6,477 nt of DNA from Lachnospiraceae bacterium UBA6998 (lineage in GTDB: Bacteria > Bacillota > Clostridia > Lachnospirales > Lachnospiraceae): assembly GCA_002448395.1 (NCBI GenBank), contig DJXS01000118.1, positions 3,888-10,364 of the forward strand, given 5' to 3'. Each line of letters begins with the position of its first letter. The stretch's first letter is position 1. The notes beneath the pieces were generated by a model, which saw nothing but the letters and a program-made list of their open reading frames with translations, did not search any database and was not told the origin of the DNA. Both the position numbers and the translations under genes were made by a program. This document shows, piece by piece, positions 1 to 5,937 of the stretch.

Positions 1-35
1 ATAATATTATGGTAAAAATATACGTAAATCGGCAG

Positions 36-60
36 ACTGCACGGGCTGAATCAGTGCAGT
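36..60. promoter_or_regulatory. Inverted repeat upstream of the promoter, possible operator
   Basis: ACTGCAC (36-42) and GTGCAGT (54-60) form a perfect 7-bp inverted repeat around an 11-base spacer. Its right arm ends 15 bases before the -35 box. The spacer and right arm also contain the near-palindrome CTGAATCAG (46-54). No T tract follows, so it does not look like a terminator of an upstream gene. Its position just upstream of -35 would suit an activator or a repressor half-complex. The symmetry is seen in the sequence; the regulatory role is inferred and no regulator is identified. Confidence 0.4.
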
Positions 61-75
61 TTAGCCAATTAATGT

Positions 76-104
76 TTGACCAATACAACGTGTGTGAGTA
101 TAAT
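76..104 (+). promoter_or_regulatory. Sigma-A type promoter for the ABC transporter operon
   Basis: TTGACC (76-81) and TATAAT (99-104) are separated by 17 bases. This is a perfect -10 box and a five-of-six -35 box at the ideal spacing for the housekeeping sigma factor. The bases upstream (1-30) are AT-rich and could act as an UP element. Transcription would start near 111-113, giving a 5' leader of only about 36-38 bases, too short for a riboswitch. It ends in the ribosome site AAGGAGG at 137-143, 5 bases before the ATG at 149. This appears to be the main promoter of the operon. Confidence 0.85.
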
Positions 105-123
105 GATTCTAATGATTCTAATG
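102..123. repeat. 9-bp tandem repeat at the transcription start
   Basis: AATGATTCT occurs twice head to tail (102-110 and 111-119) and is followed by a partial third copy, AATG (120-123). The first copy overlaps the last three bases of the -10 box and the second covers the expected transcription start. AATGA (111-115) and TCATT (124-128) also form a small inverted repeat. Placement across the start site would suit a repressor operator, but the repeat could be a chance duplication of AT-rich sequence. Confidence 0.5.
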
Positions 124-148
124 TCATTATTCTTTTAAGGAGGGAGTT

Positions 149-1423
149 ATGAAAAAGAAACTGATGAGCATCTTTCTCGGAGCAGTGATGGCTGTTACGC
201 TGGCAGCATGCGGCGGCAGCACCGGAGCTACGATCGAGAACACCGAGTCAAAGGAAGAGACGGCAGAGGCTGAGGCTCCTGCAGAGACAGCAGAGGCAGA
301 GGCAGCTGGTGAAGATTTCCACATCGGTATCGTTACCGGTTCCGTTTCCCAGTCCGAGGACGACAGGCGCGGAGCGGAAGCTTTCCAGGCGAAGTACGGC
401 GAAGAGAACGTAATCCTTGCGATCTATCCCGACAACTTCACTGAGGAGCAGGAGACCACGATCCAGACTATCGTCAACCTTTCCGATGATCCGGCTATGA
501 AGGCGATCATTGTTAACCAGGCAGTGCCCGGAACAACTGAAGCTTTCCGCCGAATCAAGGAGAAGAGACCTGACATCATCTGCATCGCAGGTGAGTCCCA
601 CGAGGATCTTCCCGAGATCGGTTCTGCAGCAGACCTCGTTGTCAACAACGACTTCGTAGCACGTGGATATCTGATGATCCGCACCGCTCACGAGCTCGGC
701 TGCGATACATTCGTACACATTTCCTTCCCTCGTCACATGTCCTATGAGACCATGAGCCGCCGTGTCGCGATCATGAAAGAGGCTTGCAAAGAGTTCGGTA
801 TGAAGTTCGAGATGGAGACTGCTCCCGATCCGACAACCGATGTCGGTGTTCCCGGAGCTCAGGCTTACATCCTTGAGCACGTTCCGGAGTGGATCGAGAA
901 GTACGGCACGAACTCCGCTTACTTCTGCACCAACGATGCTCACACAGAGCCTCTGCTGAAGATGCTCCTTGAGCATGGCGGATACTTCATCGAAGCTGAC
1001 CTTCCGTCTCCTCTGATGGGCTATCCCGGAGCACTCGGAATCGACCTGACTGCTGAGGCAGGCGACTTCGAGAAGATCCTTGCAAAGGTTGAGGCAGCAG
1101 TCGTTGAGAAGGGCGGCGCAGGCAGATTCGGTACATGGGCATATTCCTATGGCTACACCGTTTCCGCAGGTCTTGCTGAGCATGCAAGAAACGTCATCCT
1201 TGGAACCAGCGAACTGAATGATATCGATGCCATCTCCGCAGCTTACGGCGTATTCTCACCCGGCGCAGAGTGGAACGGCTCCAATTACACCAACGTAGAT
1301 ACCGGCGTTAAGTCTGACAACGTATTCCTGATCTATCAGGATACCTATATCATGGGCGATCCCGGACACTACATGGAGTCCACCAAGGTCGAAGTTCCCG
1401 AGAAGTATTTCACTGTTAAGTGA
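149..1423 (+). CDS. ABC transporter solute-binding lipoprotein, DUF3798-like
   Basis: This 424-residue protein is the extracellular ligand-binding subunit of the importer encoded downstream. It begins with a lipoprotein signal peptide: MKKK, a hydrophobic stretch to about residue 18, then the lipobox LAAC with Cys21 as the lipidated residue. Residues 22-56 are a flexible Glu/Ala-rich linker in which ETAEAEA occurs twice (37-43, 46-52). The mature domain starts near FHIGIVTG (57-64), the first beta strand of a periplasmic-binding-protein type I fold. Further strands are seen at KAIIVNQAVPG (118-128), DIICIAGES (142-150), ADLVVNNDF (161-169) and NSAYFCTNDAH (255-265). I recognise the pattern, including the SFPRHMS segment (192-198), as DUF3798, a family with no assigned ligand; this is from memory. 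The ATG follows AAGGAGG at good spacing and directly precedes the signal peptide. It is the first gene after the promoter and is separated from the ATPase gene by a hairpin. The ligand cannot be told from sequence; sugar, nucleoside and signal-molecule binders share this fold. Confidence 0.88.
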   Translation: MKKKLMSIFLGAVMAVTLAACGGSTGATIENTESKEETAEAEAPAETAEAEAAGEDFHIGIVTGSVSQSEDDRRGAEAFQAKYGEENVILAIYPDNFTEEQETTIQTIVNLSDDPAMKAIIVNQAVPGTTEAFRRIKEKRPDIICIAGESHEDLPEIGSAADLVVNNDFVARGYLMIRTAHELGCDTFVHISFPRHMSYETMSRRVAIMKEACKEFGMKFEMETAPDPTTDVGVPGAQAYILEHVPEWIEKYGTNSAYFCTNDAHTEPLLKMLLEHGGYFIEADLPSPLMGYPGALGIDLTAEAGDFEKILAKVEAAVVEKGGAGRFGTWAYSYGYTVSAGLAEHARNVILGTSELNDIDAISAAYGVFSPGAEWNGSNYTNVDTGVKSDNVFLIYQDTYIMGDPGHYMESTKVEVPEKYFTVK

Positions 1424-1486
1424 TAGGAATTCCGGGCGGCTTTCATGAACTGGCACTGAAGCGTGTCGGAACTGAATGAATCAGTC

Positions 1487-1528
1487 AGATGAGGAGGAGC
1501 CCTTGTTCCTCCTCATCTTGTTTGTTAT
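1487..1528 (+). terminator. Intra-operon hairpin, probable leaky terminator or mRNA stabiliser
   Basis: AGATGAGGAGGA (1487-1498) pairs perfectly over 12 bp with TCCTCCTCATCT (1507-1518) around the 8-base loop GCCCTTGT. The following tract, TTGTTTGTTATT, is T-rich but interrupted, which suggests incomplete termination. It lies 64 bases after the binding-protein stop codon and 78 bases before the next ribosome site. Such hairpins after the first gene of importer operons commonly reduce read-through and protect the upstream mRNA, so the binding protein outnumbers the membrane subunits. The structure is seen directly; partial termination is inferred. Confidence 0.7.
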
Positions 1529-1605
1529 TCAGAGCAGGGTTGGACCGGTATTGAACACCAACACATATTTAGAAACTGTCAACATGTAGTTAGGAAGGCA
1601 TTGGA

Positions 1606-3198
1606 ATGAACAATGAAAAAGCGCCGCTTCTTGAGATGCGGAATATCAAAAAGGACTTTTTTGGCAACCAGGTGCTGACAGACATTAACTTGAAACTGAA
1701 TGAGGGCGATGTCCTCGGTCTGTGCGGCGAGAATGGCGCAGGAAAGTCAACGCTGATGAAGATCCTCTTCGGTGCTTCGGATATCACTTCGACGGGCGGC
1801 TACGGCGGCGATATCCTGATCGACGGACAGAAGGTCTCTTTTGCTTCTCCCTTTGAGGCTATCGCAGCGGGCATCGGTATGGTGCATCAGGAATTCTCCC
1901 TGATCCCCGGATTTGACGCTACCGAGAATATCCTGCTTAACCGGGAACCCAAGAAGGGTAATGTCGTCTCAGAAGTGTTCGGGGACAGACTCGATACCTT
2001 AGACCGCGGGGAAATGGACGACAGAGCGAGGGCAGCGATCGAAAAGATGGGTGTCTCGATCGATCAGCACATGATGATCAACAGCATGCCTGTCGGTCAC
2101 AAACAGTTTACTGAGATCGCGAGAGAACTCTCCAAGGAGCAGCTCCGGATCCTGATCCTCGATGAACCCACCGCGGTTCTGACCGAGAAAGAGGCAGAGG
2201 CGCTTCTGGACTCGATCCGCGGTATGTCCGCAAGAGGGATCACAGTCATCTTCATCACACACCGCCTGCACGAGATCCTGTCTGTGTGCAATAAAGTCGC
2301 TGTAATGCGTGACGGTGTCCTGGTTCAGGAAGTTCCTGCCAGTGAGACAAGCGTAGAGCAGATCACGCACTGGATGGTCGGCCGCGACGTGAAAGGCGGC
2401 GGAGCGGGTATCTCCACACGGAATTTTGACGATGCGAAGACCATTCTCAAGATAGAGAAACTCTGGGTGGATATGCCCGGAGAGACAGTGCGCAATGTCA
2501 ACCTGGAAGTAAAGGAAGGGGAGATCCTCGGTATCGGAGGACTCGCCGGCCAGGGCAAACTGGGAATTCCGAACGGCGTGATGGGACTCTATGAAGCCGG
2601 AGGCAAGGTGACTTTCGAAGGCGGTGAGATCCCTTTGAACAATCCCAGAAAGTGCCTTGATTCATCCTTTGCCTTTGTTTCCGAAGACAGAAGAGGTGTC
2701 GGACTTCTGCTCGACGAATCTCTGGAGTGGAACGTCGCGTTCCCTGCTATGCAGATCCAGAATAAGTTCCTTAAGAATTATCTGGGCGGGCTGATCAAGT
2801 GGAGAGATGAGAAGGCGATCCGTGAGATAACCGAGAAGTATATCGGTGAGCTGAAGATCAAGTGCACGAGTTCCAAGCAGAACGCAAGAGAATTGTCAGG
2901 CGGCAATCAGCAGAAGATCTGCCTTGCCAAGGCATTCGCGCTGGAGCCCAAGGTGCTCTTTGTATCGGAACCTACCCGCGGAATCGATGTGGGTGCCAAG
3001 GCACTGGTTCTTGACGCCCTCAAGAAATTCAACCGCGAGAACGGCGTAACGGTAATCATGATCTCCTCCGAACTGGAGGAACTTCGTCAGACCTGTGACC
3101 GTATTGCTATCGTCTCCGGCGGCAGGATCTCGGGAATCCTTCCCGCATCCTCCTCCGTGGAAGATCTCGGCGCAATGATGCTTAGCAATGTTATTTAA
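1606..3198 (+). CDS. ABC importer ATP-binding protein with two fused ATPase domains (RbsA/MglA-like)
   Basis: This 530-residue cytoplasmic ATPase powers uptake through the two permeases that follow. Domain 1 has Walker A GENGAGKST (41-49), Q-loop Gln95 in VHQEFSL, Walker B ILILDEPTA (182-190) and switch His219 in FITHR. Its signature is degenerate (VGHKQFTEIA, 163-172) in place of LSGGQ. Domain 2 begins near residue 280 and has a degraded Walker A, GLAGQGKLG (312-320), that keeps the Lys but lacks the following Ser/Thr. It also has SEDRRGVG (359-366), an intact signature LSGGNQQK (430-437), and a Walker B in which Ser replaces the usual Asp (LFVSEPTRGID, 451-461). The switch position carries Ser (ISSELEEL, 486-493), as is common in the family. 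Pairing Walker A of domain 1 with the signature of domain 2 gives one intact composite site. Length is normal for the family (about 500-530). The ATG has AGGAAGG 7 bases upstream. The gene ends 14 bases before the first permease. Automatic annotation as a sugar transporter would overstate what is known. Confidence 0.93.
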   Translation: MNNEKAPLLEMRNIKKDFFGNQVLTDINLKLNEGDVLGLCGENGAGKSTLMKILFGASDITSTGGYGGDILIDGQKVSFASPFEAIAAGIGMVHQEFSLIPGFDATENILLNREPKKGNVVSEVFGDRLDTLDRGEMDDRARAAIEKMGVSIDQHMMINSMPVGHKQFTEIARELSKEQLRILILDEPTAVLTEKEAEALLDSIRGMSARGITVIFITHRLHEILSVCNKVAVMRDGVLVQEVPASETSVEQITHWMVGRDVKGGGAGISTRNFDDAKTILKIEKLWVDMPGETVRNVNLEVKEGEILGIGGLAGQGKLGIPNGVMGLYEAGGKVTFEGGEIPLNNPRKCLDSSFAFVSEDRRGVGLLLDESLEWNVAFPAMQIQNKFLKNYLGGLIKWRDEKAIREITEKYIGELKIKCTSSKQNARELSGGNQQKICLAKAFALEPKVLFVSEPTRGIDVGAKALVLDALKKFNRENGVTVIMISSELEELRQTCDRIAIVSGGRISGILPASSSVEDLGAMMLSNVI

Positions 3199-3212
3199 GA
3201 AAGGAGGGAGAG

Positions 3213-4259
3213 ATGACAACTCAAAAGGTTAAAGCCGCACTTAAGAATTTCGGCCTTCCGCGTTTGATCATCGCAGGATTCCTGCTCCTCCTGCTGATCA
3301 TGGCTCCGTTTGTCGGGGCGGATCTGCCGACGCAGATCTCCAATATCATCAACCGTTTCAGCTGGAACGGTATTCTCGTACTTGCAATGGTACCTATGGT
3401 CCATTCGGGCTGCGGACTGAATTTCGGTCTTCCGCTGGGTATTATTTCCGGCCTTCTCGGCGCCACGCTCTCCATTGAGTTTGGCTTTACGGGAACGCTT
3501 TCATTCCTGGCCGCAATCCTGATCGCGACTCCCTTCGCGCTGATCCTCGGCACGCTGTACGGCTGGCTCCTCAACAAGATCAAGGGCGGAGAGATGATGA
3601 TCGCGACTTACGTCGGTTTCTCATCGGTATCCTTCATGTGCATGATGTGGCTGATCCTGCCTTACCACAGCCCGAATATGGTCTGGGGTCTGTCCGGCAA
3701 GGGACTTCGTACAACGATCTCCCTGGAAGGCTACTATATCGGCGCGCTCGCCAATTTCCTGCAGATTAATATCGGATCGATCTCGATCCCGACCGGCACG
3801 CTTCTGTTTTTTGCCCTGCTGGCATTCTGCATTTGGGCGTTCCTGCACACCAAGACCGGTACAGCCATGACGGCTGTCGGTTCAAACCCTGCTTTCGCAA
3901 AAGCGGCAGGAATCAATGTAGACAAGATCCGCATGCTGTCGGTCATCATGTCTACATGGCTGGCGGCTATCGGAATTCTGGTCTATGAACAGGGCTTCGG
4001 TTTCATCCAGCTGTATATGGCGCCTTTCTACATGGCGCTGCCCGCGGTCTCCGCGATCCTGATCGGCGGAGCTTCGGTCAACAAGGCAACGATCATGAAC
4101 GTCATTGTCGGTACGATCCTTTTCCAGGGTATCGTCACGATGACACCTACCGTCATGAACAACATGATCCACATGGATATGTCGGAAGTTATCCGAATCA
4201 TCGCCTCCATGGGCATGATCCTGTTCGCACTGACAAGAAAGACGGAGGGGTCCAAATGA
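3213..4259 (+). CDS. ABC importer permease, first subunit (BPD_transp_2 family)
   Basis: This 348-residue integral membrane protein should form half of the translocation channel. It is highly hydrophobic, with roughly eight to ten membrane segments by eye; the clearest lie near residues 17-36, 52-66, 72-90, 96-120, 128-149, 195-212, 242-262 and 292-312. Family hallmarks are GLNFGLPLG (68-76), the cytoplasmic loop TAVGSNPAFAKAAGI (220-234), likely to contact the ATPase, and ILIGGASVN (282-290). The same three motifs recur in diverged form in the next gene, so the two permeases are paralogous partners and probably heterodimerise. The ATG follows a strong AAGGAGG (3201-3207) and lies 14 bases after the ATPase stop. 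Its stop overlaps the start of the next gene as ATGA, with that gene's ribosome site GGAGGGG (4244-4250) inside this coding region, so their translation is coupled. Confidence 0.92.
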   Translation: MTTQKVKAALKNFGLPRLIIAGFLLLLLIMAPFVGADLPTQISNIINRFSWNGILVLAMVPMVHSGCGLNFGLPLGIISGLLGATLSIEFGFTGTLSFLAAILIATPFALILGTLYGWLLNKIKGGEMMIATYVGFSSVSFMCMMWLILPYHSPNMVWGLSGKGLRTTISLEGYYIGALANFLQINIGSISIPTGTLLFFALLAFCIWAFLHTKTGTAMTAVGSNPAFAKAAGINVDKIRMLSVIMSTWLAAIGILVYEQGFGFIQLYMAPFYMALPAVSAILIGGASVNKATIMNVIVGTILFQGIVTMTPTVMNNMIHMDMSEVIRIIASMGMILFALTRKTEGSK

Positions 4260-5398
4260 AGAAGAGTAATAATACAAAAAATTCTACGGATATCCGTTTA
4301 CTTGTCCAAAAGTTTTCCGTGCCGCTTATGTTCATCATCATCTGCGCGATCTGCATCCCGCTCTCGGGTCTGTCCGCAAATATGCTGATCAACGAGATAG
4401 TCACACGTATAGGAAGAAACGCGTTCCTGATCCTGAGCCTGCTCATCCCGATCATGGCAGGTATGGGACTGAACTTCGGTATGACACTTGGTGCCATGGC
4501 AGCAGAGATCGCGCTGATCTTCGTATCTGACTGGCAGATCGTCGGAATCCCCGGAATGGTTCTTGCGGCGATCGTATCTGTCCCGATTTCTGTACTGCTC
4601 GGTATCTTCTGCGGCAAGATCCTCAATGAGGCCAAGGGCCGTGAGATGATCACCAGCTATATCATGAGCTTCTTTGTAAACGGTATTTATCAGCTTGTTG
4701 TTCTGTATCTGATGGGCAGCATAATCCCGATCAAGCACGGCGCGATCAAGCTTCCCAGAGGCTACGGCATCCGCAATACGGTATCCCTTCTGAGCATGCG
4801 CCAGAAGCTGGACAACCTGCTCGCCATCAATGTGGCAGGAGTCAAGATCCCTGTGCTCACATTCATCATCATCGCCCTTCTGTGCCTGTTCATTGTCTGG
4901 TTCAGCAGGACCAAGCTCGGCCAGGATATGCGTGCAGTCGGCCAGGATATGGGTGTCGCACGAGATGCAGGTATCAACGTTGAGCGCACGAGGATCATCT
5001 CCATCGTTATGTCAACGGTCCTTGCAGGCTTCGGTATGATCATCTACCTGCAGAACATGGGCAATATCGCAACATACAGCGCGCACAGCCAGATCGGTAT
5101 GTTCTGTATCGCAGCTCTTCTGGTTGGCGGCGCATCCGTTGACCGCGCTTCGATCGGAAACGTTTTCCTCGGTGTCATCCTTTTCCACACGATGTTCATC
5201 GTGGCACCTAAGGCAGGCGCGGCGATCACAGGCGACTCCATGATCGGCGAATATTTCCGCGTATTCGTATCCTACGCAGTTATCACAATTGCCCTTGTTA
5301 TGTATGAGACTAACAAGCGCAGGGCTAAGAGCGCTGCAGGACAGCAGCTTCAGGCCGCACAGGATGCAGAAGAAGCAGCCGGAAAGGAGAAAGCATGA
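4256..5398 (+). CDS. ABC importer permease, second subunit (BPD_transp_2 family)
   Basis: This 380-residue membrane protein should be the other half of the channel. After a polar N-terminus (1-19) come hydrophobic segments near 21-40, 55-70, 72-90, 97-120, 131-153, 198-216, 245-265, 280-292, 301-317 and 333-350. It shares GLNFGMTLG (71-79), the coupling loop MRAVGQDMGVARDAGI (225-240) and ALLVGGASVD (287-296) with the preceding permease. The segment after the loop is also close: ISIVMSTVLAGFGM here against LSVIMSTWLAAIGI there. Unlike its partner it has a soluble, charged Ala/Gln/Glu/Lys tail of about 28 residues (353-380), probably cytoplasmic. Translation is coupled at both ends: the start overlaps the upstream stop as ATGA, and the stop overlaps the next start in the same way. 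Two distinct permeases with one double ATPase is the arrangement of nucleoside (BMP/Nup) and AI-2 (Lsr) importers, but the substrate here is unknown. Confidence 0.92.
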   Translation: MKKSNNTKNSTDIRLLVQKFSVPLMFIIICAICIPLSGLSANMLINEIVTRIGRNAFLILSLLIPIMAGMGLNFGMTLGAMAAEIALIFVSDWQIVGIPGMVLAAIVSVPISVLLGIFCGKILNEAKGREMITSYIMSFFVNGIYQLVVLYLMGSIIPIKHGAIKLPRGYGIRNTVSLLSMRQKLDNLLAINVAGVKIPVLTFIIIALLCLFIVWFSRTKLGQDMRAVGQDMGVARDAGINVERTRIISIVMSTVLAGFGMIIYLQNMGNIATYSAHSQIGMFCIAALLVGGASVDRASIGNVFLGVILFHTMFIVAPKAGAAITGDSMIGEYFRVFVSYAVITIALVMYETNKRRAKSAAGQQLQAAQDAEEAAGKEKA

Positions 5399-5862
5399 AA
5401 AACAAGAGACAGCTTTTATTCCGGATCGCAGCGATCGTGATCATTTTGGCCGTAGCAGCAGTGATGTTTGTGATCGGACGCGGACACACGATCTATTTTG
5501 ACAACAAAGAGACTTCTTACAACGGACAGACAGTGGAGGCCTTTTACAAGGTCACAGTCACTACCGGAGAAGAGAAGCCTTCCAAGCTCTCCAAGGGAGA
5601 CAGGGGTATGACCTCGATCATGGGACAGACCCTCTCCATGACGCTGGAGATCACGGACGCGGAGGGCGAACAGCCTCACGCGCACAAGGTCAGCATGAAA
5701 GTTCCTTACGGAATGGATGGTATCACTATTAACATTCCGGCTCTGATGGCAGGACTTCCTCAGGACGCGTATCTGAGCGAGTTCGTCATCGAAGTTCCCG
5801 ATACGGGCGCGACAGATGAAGAGATCGTGACAGACGAGTTCGACATGGGCGCGGATATGTAA
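5395..5862 (+). CDS. Small membrane-anchored protein of unknown function, coupled to the ABC transporter
   Basis: This 155-residue protein has a basic N-terminus (MKNKRQLLFR), one membrane segment (about 11-27, IAAIVIILAVAAVMFVI) and an extracytoplasmic domain of about 125 residues. No lipobox is present and no clear signal-peptidase site follows, so I read it as a permanent N-terminal anchor. The outer domain looks beta-rich. It opens with GRGHTIYFDNKE (28-39), contains GDRGMTSIMGQTLSM (68-82) and a His-containing turn PHAHK (94-98), and ends in an acidic tail (137-155). I believe it resembles a family of unknown function found beside DUF3798 transporters (possibly DUF6672), but that is recall and not checked. 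Its ATG overlaps the permease stop (ATGA), and its ribosome site AAAGGAGA (5383-5390) lies inside the permease gene, so it is probably made in step with the permease. An accessory transporter subunit is the best inference; no enzymatic motif is visible. Confidence 0.82.
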   Translation: MKNKRQLLFRIAAIVIILAVAAVMFVIGRGHTIYFDNKETSYNGQTVEAFYKVTVTTGEEKPSKLSKGDRGMTSIMGQTLSMTLEITDAEGEQPHAHKVSMKVPYGMDGITINIPALMAGLPQDAYLSEFVIEVPDTGATDEEIVTDEFDMGADM

Positions 5863-5870
5863 TGAAAATC

Positions 5871-5908
5871 AAAAATCGGCTTCGCACTGAGTGCGGAGCC
5901 GATTTTTT
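5871..5908. terminator. Intrinsic terminator ending the operon, probably bidirectional
   Basis: AAAATCGGCTTCGCAC (5872-5887) pairs over 16 positions, with one G-T wobble, with GTGCGGAGCCGATTTT (5891-5906) around the loop TGA. A run of six T (5903-5908) follows on the + strand. On the - strand the A run at 5871-5875 reads as five T after the same hairpin. It lies 9 bases after the stop of the small membrane protein and about 30 bases past the stop of the converging gene, so it probably serves both. Confidence 0.92.
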
Positions 5909-5937
5909 GCATTTTATCAGATTACAGGAGACGGCAG

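Noticed and set aside
105..148. Riboswitch or attenuator in the leader of the binding-protein gene.
   Set aside because: The expected start near 111-113 leaves a leader of under 40 bases before the ATG, with no room for an aptamer and an expression platform.
248..1183. Long open frame of 311 codons on the - strand opposite the binding-protein gene.
   Set aside because: It is antisense to a clearly real gene with a signal peptide and domain pattern. Its translation is rich in Cys, Leu and Ser with no domain sense, as expected for a codon-usage shadow.
1540..1570. Possible second promoter before the ATPase gene (TTGGAC followed by CATATT or TATTTA).
   Set aside because: The spacing is 18-20 bases and the -10 candidates match the consensus poorly, especially compared with the near-perfect promoter at 76-104.
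1503..1589. Short reading frame of 28 codons from a TTG start with GAGGAGG just upstream, hydrophobic at its start, in the gap before the ATPase gene.
   Set aside because: The apparent ribosome site and start codon lie in the arm and loop of the 12-bp hairpin, which explains the purine-rich motif. The start is a rare TTG and the peptide resembles nothing I know. It is better read as terminator sequence.
4198..4738. Overlapping open frames of about 150 codons on the - strand opposite the second permease.
   Set aside because: They lie antisense to a well-supported membrane protein and their translations show no recognisable domain or ribosome site; they are shadows of the permease codons.
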